Source: Asticcacaulis excentricus CB 48
GTDB lineage: Bacteria; Pseudomonadota; Alphaproteobacteria; Caulobacterales; Caulobacteraceae
Assembly: GCF_000175215.2 (NCBI RefSeq)
Contig: NC_014816.1
Coordinates: forward strand, 1,857,001 to 1,921,000
DNA length: 64,000 nucleotides
Direction of reading: 5' to 3'
The notes below the pieces were generated by a model. That model made no database searches and was not told the DNA's origin. It saw only the letters and a program-made list of their open reading frames with translations. Positions 44,662 to 52,846 of this stretch are shown here, one piece after another (the stretch's first letter is position 1; each line of letters opens with the position of its first letter). The translations under genes were made by a program, and so were the position numbers.

Positions 44662-45330
44662 ATGGACAGCCTCGACCCGAATTCCCGCCCGCACAGCGAA
44701 GACCCGCTGACTCAAGCACTCGCTCAAACGCGTAGCAAGGGCTTTAGCGAAATCCTCAATGTCGAGCGTCCGTCGAAGGAAGAGGCTATGGCCGCCGTGC
44801 GCACGCTTCTGGCTTGGGCCGGCGACGATCCCACGCGCGAAGGCCTGATCGACACGCCCAAGCGCGTCGTCGAAGCCTATGACGAGTGGTTCTCCGGCTA
44901 TCAGGCCGATCCAGCCAAGGAACTGTCGCGCACCTTTGAAGACGTGCAGGGCTATGATGACATGGTCATGTTGCGCCATATCGACGTCGAATCGCACTGC
45001 GAACACCACATGGCGTCCTTCCTCGGGAAGGCCTACGTAGCCTACATGCCGACCGCCAAGGTGGTAGGTATCTCCAAGATCGCGCGAGTTGTCGAAATTT
45101 TCTCCAAGCGCCTGCAAACGCAGGAAACCCTGACCAAGCAGATCGCCGACGCCATAGAGCAGTCGCTTGCCCCGCTTGGCGTCGCCGTACTGATCGACGC
45201 CGAGCATCAATGCATGACGACTCGCGGCGTCCACCACAAGAACGTCACCACGGTCACCACCCGCTTTACCGGCGTGTTCAAGGCCGACCTGGCGCTTCAA
45301 GACCGTTTTATGCGCTTCTGTCAGGCCTGA
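44662..45330 (+). CDS. folE: GTP cyclohydrolase I
   Basis: 222 residues; converts GTP to dihydroneopterin triphosphate, the first step of folate synthesis. DPTREGLIDTPKRVVEAYDEWFSGY opens the fold, the zinc and active-site residues lie in DVESHCEHHMASFLGKAYVAYMP and AEHQCMTTRGVHHKNV. ATG 44662 follows a hairpin-containing leader; the frame is open from 44470. Together with folP, folA and thyA it gives the folate set of this window. Confidence 0.96.
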   Translation: MDSLDPNSRPHSEDPLTQALAQTRSKGFSEILNVERPSKEEAMAAVRTLLAWAGDDPTREGLIDTPKRVVEAYDEWFSGYQADPAKELSRTFEDVQGYDDMVMLRHIDVESHCEHHMASFLGKAYVAYMPTAKVVGISKIARVVEIFSKRLQTQETLTKQIADAIEQSLAPLGVAVLIDAEHQCMTTRGVHHKNVTTVTTRFTGVFKADLALQDRFMRFCQA

Positions 45331-45353
45331 TCCGGCGCACACTTCACGCTTTT

Positions 45354-45385
45354 AACGCCCGGCGGTCATGAGAGCGCCGGGCGTT
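45354..45385 (+). terminator. Hairpin terminator of folE
   Basis: AACGCCCGGCG (45354-45364) and CGCCGGGCGTT (45375-45385) form a perfect 11-bp stem with a 10-nt loop. The T-run is short, so termination may be incomplete. The 190 bp to the exbD start hold no other feature I can support. Confidence 0.65.
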
Positions 45386-45576
45386 CGTGTCTCAGGGGAG
45401 ATGGTCGCAAAAGCGTCATGAAGAAATTGTAATCCCGCGTGAACGAACCCCTTTACATTTGCGCGAGCTTTGTCCTAAATCGGTTTGTGAAATTCGCGCC
45501 TGCATTCCGGCGGGCGGTTGTTTAATGCCTCATGCCTCCCGACAGGTGGCTCAGAGGGTCTTACGGGAGTTACATC

Positions 45577-46014
45577 ATGGGCGCTAAGCTCGGTGGCGGC
45601 GGCGGTTCTCGCTATAACGTCGAACAGAATTCCGACATCAACGTCACGCCGTTCGTTGACATCATGCTCGTGCTGCTGATCATCTTCATGGTGTCCGCGC
45701 CTATGGCCACCGTGTCGATCAAGCTCGACATGCCGCCCCCGATTCCGAGTGATAAGCCCCTCGATAAGCCGAAAGATCCGGTCTTTATTTCGATTCAAGG
45801 CACGGATGACATCTATATCGGTGCCAAGAAGACCTCGCTGGCCACCCTGCCGGCTGATTTGGCTGTGGCTCTGGAATCGCCGAACCCCACCGAAGAGCGC
45901 GTTCTGGTGCGCGGCGATGCCGACATCGAATATAATGACTTCATGTCGGTGCTGAACACACTTCAGGACAACGGCTACTTCAAGGTCGCTCTGATCAACG
46001 AAGACCTGTCGTAA
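45577..46014 (+). CDS. exbD: ExbD/TolR-type biopolymer transport protein
   Basis: 145 residues with one N-terminal membrane helix. The family motif is NSDINVTPFVDIMLVLLIIFMV, with the proton-pathway Asp, followed by a periplasmic domain (ERVLVRGDADIEYNDFMSVLN). ExbD works with ExbB to energise TonB-dependent uptake. No exbB or tonB is in this window. ATG 45577 is preceded by GGGAG. A strong terminator follows. Confidence 0.92.
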   Translation: MGAKLGGGGGSRYNVEQNSDINVTPFVDIMLVLLIIFMVSAPMATVSIKLDMPPPIPSDKPLDKPKDPVFISIQGTDDIYIGAKKTSLATLPADLAVALESPNPTEERVLVRGDADIEYNDFMSVLNTLQDNGYFKVALINEDLS

Positions 46015-46039
46015 GCGACAACGCCGAAACGATGCCATG

Positions 46040-46070
46040 ACACGCCGGAAGTCCGCTTCCGGCGTGTTTT
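46040..46070 (+). terminator. Intrinsic terminator of exbD
   Basis: ACACGCCGGAAG (46040-46051) and CTTCCGGCGTGT (46056-46067) form a perfect 12-bp stem with a TCCG loop, followed by TTTTGCGTTT. Confidence 0.92.
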
Positions 46071-46091
46071 GCGTTTCCCTCCTCACCCGGC

Positions 46092-46113
46092 CTCTCCTCC
46101 TAAACGAGGAGAG
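46092..46113. repeat. Short CTCTCCTC/GAGGAGAG hairpin at the start of rluD
   Basis: CTCTCCTC (46092-46099) and GAGGAGAG (46106-46113) form a perfect 8-bp hairpin. The second arm and the following AAGG make up the ribosome-binding site of rluD (start 46123). The same arrangement, a CCTCC hairpin ending in a Shine-Dalgarno, is seen at folA and folP. Confidence 0.6.
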
Positions 46114-46122
46114 AAGGTTTTC

Positions 46123-47127
46123 ATGACCCCTGACGACGACATAGATGACGATCTGCCGCTGGCCAGCAATGGCGAGACGCACGACCTTGTGCTGACCTCG
46201 GACATGGCCGGAGACAGGCTAGACCGCGCGCTGTTGCCGCTGCTGCCCGACCTGTCGCGCGCCCGTCTTCAGGCCCTGATCAGCGACGGGCATCTGAGCC
46301 ACGACGGACAGACAATCGCCGATGGCAAGCATAAGGCCAGGGCCGGGCTCTACCGCCTGTTCGTCCCTGCCCCCGTCTCGGCGATTCCCGAAGCACAGAA
46401 CTTGCCGCTGGAGGTGCTGTATGAGGACGCCCACCTGATAGTGGTCAACAAGCCAGCCGGCATGGCCGCCCACCCGGCCCCCGGCACGGCGGATGGGACT
46501 CTGGTCAATGCCCTACTGTTTCACTGCGGCGAATCGCTGTCGGGTATCGGCGGCGTCCTGCGCCCCGGCATTGTCCATCGTCTCGACAAGGACACCTCCG
46601 GCGTCATGGTGGCGGCCAAGTCCGACGCCGCCCATCGCGGCTTAAGCGAGTTGTTTTCTCGCCACGATATCGACCGCGCCTATGAGGCATTGGTGCGCGG
46701 CGCACCGAAAACCGCCTCAGGCACGGTCACCACGCGTATCGGCCGCTCACCCCACGACCGCAAAAAGATGGCCGTTCTTAAAAGCGGCGGGCGCGAAGCC
46801 ATCTCCCACTACCGCACATTGAACAGCTTCGGCGGTGAGAAACCCGTCGCGGCCCGCGTGCGCTGCACGCTGGAAACCGGACGCACCCATCAAATTCGCG
46901 TGCACATGGCCTATCTAGGCTGTCCGTGTCTGGGAGATCCGGTCTATGGTTCCGGTGCGCCGCACAGGGCGGTCGCCGAAGCGCTGAAAACCCTGTCCTT
47001 CGCGCGTCAAGCCCTGCACGCCGCGCATCTGGGCTTCGTCCATCCTGTCACGGGCGAGCGTCTCGCCTTTGAAGCCCCCCTGCCGGCGGATATGGCAGAC
47101 CTTCTGAGCGCTTTGAAATTGCTTTAA
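46123..47127 (+). CDS. rluD: RluD/RluA-family 23S rRNA pseudouridine synthase
   Basis: 334 residues. The N-terminal S4 RNA-binding domain (GDRLDRALLPLLPDLSRARLQALISDGHL) is followed by the catalytic domain with LYEDAHLIVVNKPAGMAAHPAPG, the catalytic Asp in GIVHRLDKDTSGVMV, RSPHDRKKMAVL, and CTLETGRTHQIRVHMAYLGCP. RluD makes pseudouridines in helix 69 of 23S rRNA. The start at ATG 46123 follows GAGGAGAGAAGG; the frame is open from 46069. Confidence 0.94.
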   Translation: MTPDDDIDDDLPLASNGETHDLVLTSDMAGDRLDRALLPLLPDLSRARLQALISDGHLSHDGQTIADGKHKARAGLYRLFVPAPVSAIPEAQNLPLEVLYEDAHLIVVNKPAGMAAHPAPGTADGTLVNALLFHCGESLSGIGGVLRPGIVHRLDKDTSGVMVAAKSDAAHRGLSELFSRHDIDRAYEALVRGAPKTASGTVTTRIGRSPHDRKKMAVLKSGGREAISHYRTLNSFGGEKPVAARVRCTLETGRTHQIRVHMAYLGCPCLGDPVYGSGAPHRAVAEALKTLSFARQALHAAHLGFVHPVTGERLAFEAPLPADMADLLSALKLL

Positions 47128-47298
47128 TTTTAATTTTTGAACCAGTCCGCATAAAATAATTTTTACACCGGGCCTTTTTTTCCCCGCCGGAGCACCTACA
47201 TGGAAAAGGAAGACAAAAGCCTGTCCTACACGCGCAGCCACCGGCTGTCGTCTCAGGGGGATGCGCCGATGCCGGACACAAATTCAGGATCAAATTCT

Positions 47299-47323
47299 GG
47301 ACCCTTCGATGGGTCCGAAGGGG
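47299..47323 (+). promoter_or_regulatory. Two competing leader hairpins before rpoH (candidate RNA switch)
   Basis: Hairpin 1 pairs GGACCC (47299-47304) with GGGTCC (47311-47316). Hairpin 2 pairs CCCTTCG (47302-47308) with CGAAGGG (47316-47322). They share bases and so exclude each other. Hairpin 2 buries AAGGGG (47318-47323), the Shine-Dalgarno for ATG 47332; hairpin 1 leaves it free. If the protein starts upstream, at 47200 or 47269, this is coding sequence and the proposal weakens. Confidence 0.5.
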
Positions 47324-47331
47324 ACGCTACC

Positions 47332-48234
47332 ATGAGCACCAGCTCGCTGACCTCGAATGCCCTAAGCATGCCCAATCCGTCTGTGCTGTCGCCGGACGGC
47401 GGCCTGAACCGTTATCTGTCGGAAATCCGTAAATTCCCCATGCTGGCCAAGGATGAGGAATTCATGTTGGCCAAGCGCTGGGCCGAACATGCCGACCCCA
47501 AAGCGGCGCATAAGCTCGTCACCTCGCACCTGCGGCTGGTGGCCAAGATCGCCATGGGCTATCGCGGCTATGGCCTACCGATCGGTGAAGTGATCTCTGA
47601 AGGCAATGTGGGCCTAATGCAGGCGGTCAAGAAGTTCGACCCGGACAAGGGCTTCCGTCTGGCCACCTACGCGATGTGGTGGATCAAGGCCGCCATTCAG
47701 GAATACGTCCTGCGCTCGTGGTCGCTGGTCAAAATGGGCACCACCGCCGCGCAGAAAAAGCTATTCTTCAACCTACGTAAGGTGAAGTCGGAAATCAGCG
47801 CCCTCGAAGAAGGCGACATGCGCCACGAACAGGTCGCGCAGATCGCTACAAAGTTGGGCGTTTCCGAAGACGACGTGATCAGCATGAACCGCCGCATGTC
47901 CTCGCCTGATTCTTCGCTCAATGCGCCGCTGCGCGTCTCTGAGGGCGATTCGGAATGGCAGGACTGGCTGGCCGACGACTCGACCCCGTCTCAGGAAACC
48001 GTCCTGGCGGACTCCGAGGAGTACAAGCTGCGTATGAGCCTGCTCGAAGAGGCGATGGGGGAACTGAACGAACGCGAACGCGCCATCCTGACGGCCCGCC
48101 GCCTTCAGGAAAACCCGACCACGCTCGAAGACCTGGCCGACCGCTTTGGCGTGTCGCGTGAGCGCGTGCGTCAGATCGAAGTCCGCGCCTTCGAAAAGCT
48201 GCAAAAGGCGATGATGGCCTCGGCTCAGGGGTAA
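47332..48234 (+). CDS. rpoH: RNA polymerase heat-shock sigma factor sigma-32
   Basis: 300 residues from ATG 47332. Region 2 reads LNRYLSEIRKFPMLAKDEEFMLAKRW, HLRLVAKIAMGYRGYGLPIGEVISEGNVGLMQAVKKFDPDKGFRLATYAMWWIKAAIQEYVLRSWSLVKMG, with the RpoH box KKLFFNLRK. Region 4 ends in LADRFGVSRERVRQIEVRAFEKLQKAM. It directs transcription of chaperone and protease genes. In-frame starts also exist at 47200 (after GGAG) and 47269; homologues begin close to 47332. A terminator follows. Confidence 0.95.
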   Translation: MSTSSLTSNALSMPNPSVLSPDGGLNRYLSEIRKFPMLAKDEEFMLAKRWAEHADPKAAHKLVTSHLRLVAKIAMGYRGYGLPIGEVISEGNVGLMQAVKKFDPDKGFRLATYAMWWIKAAIQEYVLRSWSLVKMGTTAAQKKLFFNLRKVKSEISALEEGDMRHEQVAQIATKLGVSEDDVISMNRRMSSPDSSLNAPLRVSEGDSEWQDWLADDSTPSQETVLADSEEYKLRMSLLEEAMGELNERERAILTARRLQENPTTLEDLADRFGVSRERVRQIEVRAFEKLQKAMMASAQG

Positions 48235-48290
48235 AAAAGGTGCGCGTCACGGTGAGCGATCCACGCCCCACAGACGTAATCTAATATGAC

Positions 48291-48327
48291 ACGGCGGCCG
48301 TCTTACCTGCGGTCGCCGTATTTTTTT
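48291..48327 (+). terminator. Intrinsic terminator of rpoH
   Basis: ACGGCGGCCG (48291-48300) pairs with CGGTCGCCGT (48310-48319), with one G-U, and is followed by A and seven T (48321-48327). The MBL hydrolase start is 15 bp beyond. Confidence 0.88.
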
Positions 48328-48342
48328 ATTACGGAGACGCCG

Positions 48343-49206
48343 ATGAAACGACTGATTGCCCTCGTGACCATCTCTACGTTGCTAGCCGGAAGCGCGCTGG
48401 CCCAGACGGCCGGCCAAGTCCCGGCTGACGCCACGCCGTACACGCTCGGCGATATTCAGCTCTATAGCCTTCGTGACATGCAGTTCGTCATCCCTAATGA
48501 CGGCAAGGTGTTCGGCATTGATGCCGGGCCGCAGGCTGTGGCTGAAGTCCTGAAGGCCAACAATGCGCCTACCGACAAGATTACCCTCAGCGTCGATGCC
48601 CTGCTGGTGAAAGATGAAGCGCGTCTGATCCTGATCGACACCGGCGTCGGTGGTGTTTTGGGCGACAGTCTGAAAAAAGCCGGCTACGGCCCCGCCGACA
48701 TCACCGACGTCCTCATCTCTCACCCGCACGGCGACCATATCGGCGGTCTGGTCAAGGAGGGCAAGCCGGCCTTCCCCAATGCCAAAATCCGCATCGCCGA
48801 AGCCGACTGGGCGTTTTTGAAAGGACAGGCCAATCAGGCCGCCCTGGTCGCCGCCATCACGCCGCAGGTCGAAACTTTCGCACCGGGGGCCGTCATTACC
48901 CCCCACGTCAAGGCGGTGGCCATCGAGGGTCACACGCCCGGCCACAGCGGTTATGAGATCGCGTCGGGCAAGGACAGACTGCTGGCCATCGGTGATGCGG
49001 CCCATAGTTCGATCATCTCGCTGGCCAAGCCTGATTGGTCGATCCAGTTCGACACCGACAAGACCGAGGCCAAACAAAGCCGCCGCGCACTTTTGACCGA
49101 GCTGGCGAAATCCAACACCCTGATTTTTGCCCCACACTTCCCCTATCCGGGCCTCGGCCATGTGGCGGCCAGTAAAGACGGCTTCGTCTTTGTGCCCGTC
49201 AAATAA
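48343..49206 (+). CDS. Exported metallo-beta-lactamase-fold hydrolase
   Basis: 287 residues with a signal peptide ending AGSALAQ. The zinc-binding motif is LISHPHGDHIGGL (HxHxDH), with further ligands at GHTPGHSGYEIA and IGDAAHSS and His near the C-terminus (FAPHFPYPGLGHV). It resembles MBL-fold lactonases or glyoxalase II-like enzymes; no substrate is indicated. CGGAG lies about 9 nt before ATG 48343. Confidence 0.9.
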   Translation: MKRLIALVTISTLLAGSALAQTAGQVPADATPYTLGDIQLYSLRDMQFVIPNDGKVFGIDAGPQAVAEVLKANNAPTDKITLSVDALLVKDEARLILIDTGVGGVLGDSLKKAGYGPADITDVLISHPHGDHIGGLVKEGKPAFPNAKIRIAEADWAFLKGQANQAALVAAITPQVETFAPGAVITPHVKAVAIEGHTPGHSGYEIASGKDRLLAIGDAAHSSIISLAKPDWSIQFDTDKTEAKQSRRALLTELAKSNTLIFAPHFPYPGLGHVAASKDGFVFVPVK

Positions 49207-49222
49207 AAAAAAGTGTTTAGTT

Positions 49223-49259
49223 CGCAAGCCGATAATTCAACTCCCTTTATCGGCTTGCG
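49223..49259. terminator. Bidirectional terminator between convergent genes
   Basis: CGCAAGCCGATAA (49223-49235) and TTATCGGCTTGCG (49247-49259) form a perfect 13-bp stem. On the left lies AAATAAAAAAAA (a U-run for the minus-strand transcript) and on the right a short T-run, so it can stop both the MBL gene and the retropepsin gene. Confidence 0.9.
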
Positions 49260-49261
49260 CT

Positions 49262-50182
49262 TTAACGTACCGAGCGGCGCACCAGAAGGCTGCGCCGCGC
49301 CGTAAAGGCCAGCACGAACCCACTCAGGAAGGGCGCGCCAACAATACCCTCAGCACGGTCGCCCTCTTCTCCGAAAGCCGCACGGTCGTGCGGGTCCCCC
49401 AGCGCGACAAGCAGGCGCGGAACGTCTATGCCGCCGATCTGCAAATCCCTGACCTCGACGTGGCGTACCTTCACCTGCTGGCCATTGACCCCGGTCAGGG
49501 CGCTTTCGTTCAGCAGCGGATACTTATCCCATAAGCCGTGTTTGCGCACAAAATCGCCGCGGATATAAAGCGGGCGGCTGGCCCCGGTATCCAGCAAACA
49601 ATCCAGCTCATGCCCGGCAAAGCGCAGACGAATATGCACCTTGTCCGCACCGCCGGTGATATCGCGCTTGTAAATACTGTCGAGCGGGGCAAAGCCGTTT
49701 AGCGGCATATCACCCCCCAGATAGTAGCGAATCTCGCCCCCCGTCTGATCCAGCTGGCAAGGCAGGCGCGTCAGCAGGTCCGCCGACAACAGCCCATCAT
49801 ATTCAGCGGCTTCAAACCCCTTCGAGGCAAACACTTCCCAGTCGTGCAACCCCAGCTGCCCGCCGACGGTGACGTCCGAGACTATGTAGCGCGTCGTATA
49901 TTCGGTGCCCTTTAGACTGCGGTTGCGCCCCTGCCCGGCGACGGCCAGCCCCAGCTCCGAGGCCAAACTGGCGCGGATGACGGTGTGGCTGGCCCCGGTA
50001 TCGAGAATGAAGCGATAGGGCCCCTTACCGTTCAGTGTCACCTCTACAATCGGCTTTTTGGAAGCCGACAGGGTGAGCGGTACGCGGATGATCTTGGCCT
50101 GCGCGGCAGCACCGCCGGCCCAAAATCCCAGGCCCGCCGCCCCTAAACCCGCGCAAAGATGGCGACGTGTAAGCATGGTCAT
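49262..50182 (-). CDS. Tat-exported retropepsin-like aspartic protease (duplicated)
   Basis: 306 residues. The N-terminus LTRRHLCAGLGAAGLGFW suggests Tat export. Two aspartic-protease active-site motifs occur in one chain: RFILDTGASHTVI and CLLDTGASRPLYI, each followed by a flap-like region and hydrophobic-hydrophobic-Gly (YDGLLSADLL, EGIVGAPFLSG). In retropepsins each monomer contributes one such Asp, so this protein could form a complete site by itself. The substrate is unknown. Confidence 0.88.
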   Translation of the reverse strand: MTMLTRRHLCAGLGAAGLGFWAGGAAAQAKIIRVPLTLSASKKPIVEVTLNGKGPYRFILDTGASHTVIRASLASELGLAVAGQGRNRSLKGTEYTTRYIVSDVTVGGQLGLHDWEVFASKGFEAAEYDGLLSADLLTRLPCQLDQTGGEIRYYLGGDMPLNGFAPLDSIYKRDITGGADKVHIRLRFAGHELDCLLDTGASRPLYIRGDFVRKHGLWDKYPLLNESALTGVNGQQVKVRHVEVRDLQIGGIDVPRLLVALGDPHDRAAFGEEGDRAEGIVGAPFLSGFVLAFTARRSLLVRRSVR

Positions 50183-50242
50183 CCCCCCTTATGGTTTTGG
50201 GGAAAGCTAGGCCATACCATGCGCAAAAGCAATCAGGATTGA

Positions 50243-51043
50243 TCAGGCCGCGGTCGACGGGTGACGGTCCTCGATCTTCATAAAGGCCGCCAGGCTGAGG
50301 ATAGCGGGGCGAATCTGTTTCAGGTCCGGCCATTCTTCGCGCAGCTGGGTCAGGATGGTGCGCACATCGTTGTGGAAGCTTTGGCTGGCGATCGTCTTGC
50401 ACGCCGGGACCAGCACCTCAAGCTGCGCATACATGGCGCGGCGTGCCTGAAGGGGATCGCTATTATATTGCTCAAAGGCCGCCTTGAGGATGCGCACCGC
50501 CTGTTCGACCTGGGCGGTCTTCTGGTCCTTGTTGTCGGCGGCACGTTTGCGCGGGCCGTTATAGTCACCGGAGTTAAACCGACGACGGTCCGGACCGACA
50601 TAGCCCACAGCCTCGATCCACGGACGCGCCTTGAGTGACACGTGTTCCACGCGCTTTTGCAGGTCGCCCCAGGTAAAAGGCTTGCGCATGAACTCATCGG
50701 CCCCCGAATCGCGGATGTCGTTGAGCAGGCTCATAGTGATTTCAGGCGCGATGGTGATGATCGGCGATTTGCGGCACGAGGCGTTGGAGCGGCGCAGCCC
50801 TTTGGTAAAGGCGAGCGCATCGCATTCGGGCGCCTGATGCGAACAGACGATCAGCGTGTAGAGAAGCCCGGGGGCCTTATCGAGCGCCTCTTCGTGATCT
50901 CGATAGTGGCTGATCTGCTCCGCGCCCAGCATTCGCAGCATGTCCGAGAGCATCCGCGCATAGTTCGGATTCGCCTCAACCAGCAGAACCAGTTTGAGCG
51001 TCGCTCTCAGCTTTTGTGCCGTGGCTGGATTTTGACCGTACAC
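50243..51043 (-). CDS. Response-regulator receiver-domain protein
   Basis: 266 residues from GTG 51043, which follows AAGAGG. The receiver fold is LVLLVEANPNYARMLSDMLRML, then TLIVCSHQAPECDALAFTKGLR and GADEFMRKPFTWGDLQKRV with the conserved Lys. The usual phospho-Asp position appears as Cys (LIVCSH), so phosphorylation is doubtful. The C-terminal part has a YVGPDRRR signature and a helical region, without a DNA-binding output that I recognise. It is flanked by the triplicated purA tail. Confidence 0.8.
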   Translation of the reverse strand: MYGQNPATAQKLRATLKLVLLVEANPNYARMLSDMLRMLGAEQISHYRDHEEALDKAPGLLYTLIVCSHQAPECDALAFTKGLRRSNASCRKSPIITIAPEITMSLLNDIRDSGADEFMRKPFTWGDLQKRVEHVSLKARPWIEAVGYVGPDRRRFNSGDYNGPRKRAADNKDQKTAQVEQAVRILKAAFEQYNSDPLQARRAMYAQLEVLVPACKTIASQSFHNDVRTILTQLREEWPDLKQIRPAILSLAAFMKIEDRHPSTAA

Positions 51044-51172
51044 GCCTTGCCTCTTGGTGTTTGGACGACACTTTAAGGTAGAGGAGTAAATACCGGATTT
51101 ACGGCAGCGCAAAAAATGATGCCATCAAAACCTTGGGTTTTCTCATGCAACGGACCGCACGCACTCAACCCT

Positions 51173-51372
51173 CAGTCCGCAAACGGATCACGCATGAGAA
51201 TGGTGTCCTTTCGCGACTCTTTTGGTTTCCGGAGGCCACCACTCGCCCGTCAGTCCGCAAACGGATCACGCATGAGAATGGTGTCCTCTCGCGACTCTTT
51301 TTGGTTTCCGGAGGCCACCACTCGCCCGTCAGTCCGCAAACGGATCACGCATGAGAATGGTGTCCTCTCGCT
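51173..51372. repeat. Tandem repeat copying the 3' end of purA
   Basis: About 2.5 copies of a 78-79-bp unit beginning CAGTCCGCAAACGG, starting at 51173, 51251 and 51330. The third copy runs into purA and is its genuine 3' end. Each unit contains the last codons of PurA (ILMRDPFAD and stop) plus about 37 bp that follows in the spacer. Copies 1 and 2 differ at only a couple of positions, so the duplication is recent. No CRISPR features. Confidence 0.92.
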
Positions 51373-52618
51373 CTGGGCTGGTGGACAGAAGTGCCACCGG
51401 CGCGCCGATCAGTTCTTCAATGCGGCGGACATATTTCACCGCATTGCCGGGCAGGTCCTTCCATGAACGCGCGCCTTGGGTCGATTCGGTCCAACCTTCC
51501 AGTTCTTCATAGACCGGCTCTATACCGGCCTGCGCCTTGAAACCCGCCGGTAGGTAGTCCAGCACCTTGTCGCCGACCTTGTAACCGACGCAGATTTTCA
51601 GCGTCTCGATGCCATCAAGCACGTCGAGCTTGGTCAGGGCCACGCCATCGATACCGTTGATGGCGATGGACTGACGCGCCAGCACCGCGTCCAGCCAGCC
51701 GCAGCGGCGCGCACGGCCCGTAACTGTGCCGAACTCATGACCAACGCGCGAGATGCGCTCACCGATGTCATCGAACAGCTCGGTCGGAAACGGGCCCGAT
51801 CCCACTCGGGTCGTATAGGCCTTTAGGATGCCCAGCACATAGCCGACGCTGCGTGGCCCCATGCCCGAACCGGCGGCGGCCTGACCGGCGACCGTGTTGG
51901 ACGAGGTGACGAACGGATAGGTGCCGTGGTCGATGTCGAGTAGTGCGCCCTGCGCGCCTTCGAACAGGATGCGCTTGCCTTCCGACTTCGCCTTGTCAAG
52001 CACGTACCAGACGGGCTTGGCAAAGGCCAGCAGACGCGGTGCGATTGCCTTCAGCTCGGCGATCAGGGACGCCGTATTCACCTCGGCCAGACCCAGGCCC
52101 TTGCGCAGGGCATTGTGGTGGGTCAACAGGCGCTCGATCTTCGCATCCAGACCATCAAAGTCTTCGAGGTCAGCGACACGGATGGCGCGGCGGCCCACCT
52201 TATCCTCATAGGCCGGGCCGATACCGCGGCCCGTGGTGCCGATCTTGCCCGCCCCGGCGGCGGCTTCGCGCGCCGTATCGAGTTCGCGGTGGATCGGCAG
52301 GATCAGGCAGGCATTGTCAGCCAGCACCAGCAGGTCGGGCGTGATGCTCAACCCTTGTGCCTCGACACGGCCGATTTCATCGAACAGCGCCCACGGATCG
52401 ACGACCACGCCGTTACCGATGACCGACAGCTTGCCTTGTACCACGCCGGACGGCAGCAGCGACAGCTTATAGACCTTTCCATCGACCACGAGGGTGTGAC
52501 CGGCATTGTGACCGCCCTGAAAGCGCACCACCACATCGGCGCGATTGGACAGCCAGTCCACCAGCTTGCCCTTGCCTTCGTCGCCCCACTGGGCGCCCAC
52601 AACGGTCACATTGGCCAA
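51329..52618 (-). CDS. purA: Adenylosuccinate synthetase
   Basis: 429 residues, joining aspartate to IMP with GTP in AMP synthesis. VTVVGAQWGDEGKGKLVDWLS is the N-terminal P-loop, followed by RFQGGHNAGHTLVVDG, TGRGIGPAYEDKVGRRAIRV, FEGAQGALLDIDHGTYPFVTSSNTVAG and GPFPTELFDD. The start is TTG 52618 (NH2-Met-Ala-Asn-Val), since GGAG lies 7 nt before it and homologues begin there; the frame is open to 52678. Its last 40 bases are repeated twice downstream. Confidence 0.96.
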   Translation of the reverse strand: MANVTVVGAQWGDEGKGKLVDWLSNRADVVVRFQGGHNAGHTLVVDGKVYKLSLLPSGVVQGKLSVIGNGVVVDPWALFDEIGRVEAQGLSITPDLLVLADNACLILPIHRELDTAREAAAGAGKIGTTGRGIGPAYEDKVGRRAIRVADLEDFDGLDAKIERLLTHHNALRKGLGLAEVNTASLIAELKAIAPRLLAFAKPVWYVLDKAKSEGKRILFEGAQGALLDIDHGTYPFVTSSNTVAGQAAAGSGMGPRSVGYVLGILKAYTTRVGSGPFPTELFDDIGERISRVGHEFGTVTGRARRCGWLDAVLARQSIAINGIDGVALTKLDVLDGIETLKICVGYKVGDKVLDYLPAGFKAQAGIEPVYEELEGWTESTQGARSWKDLPGNAVKYVRRIEELIGAPVALLSTSPEREDTILMRDPFAD

Positions 52619-52813
52619 GTTCTTACTCCGCAGCAAAACGCCGCCGGAGAGGATTTCGTCCGGGTGCGTTACATTCAAAATTCAGGCGGTTGCAGCCTAT
52701 AAACTTAAACACCGGGCTTGGTAACCCGTAAAATGAGGCGAACGCAGGTTATTCCCGACTCCCCGCCGACACACGACGATATGTTAAGGTCGCTTGACTA
52801 ATTAGGCCGCTTA

Positions 52814-52831
52814 TGTCAAGCTTCCTTGACA
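52814..52831. promoter_or_regulatory. TGTCAAG-CTTC-CTTGACA palindrome
   Basis: A perfect 7-4-7 palindrome, 52814-52831, lying 15 bp before the start of the small membrane protein and overlapping its probable 5' leader. A further CTTGAC lies at about 52792. It could be a repressor operator or a leader hairpin. Confidence 0.4.
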
Positions 52832-52846
52832 CAAGGAGATACCGAC

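Noticed and set aside
44443..45342. Upstream extension of the cysS frame to 45342 (763 codons in all)
   Set aside because: It is the antisense of folE, and CysS homologues begin at ATG 44442. Open antisense frames are common in this GC-rich DNA.
51173..51372. CRISPR-like direct repeats
   Set aside because: The units are head-to-tail with no unique spacers, and the third copy is the end of purA. They are a gene-end duplication.
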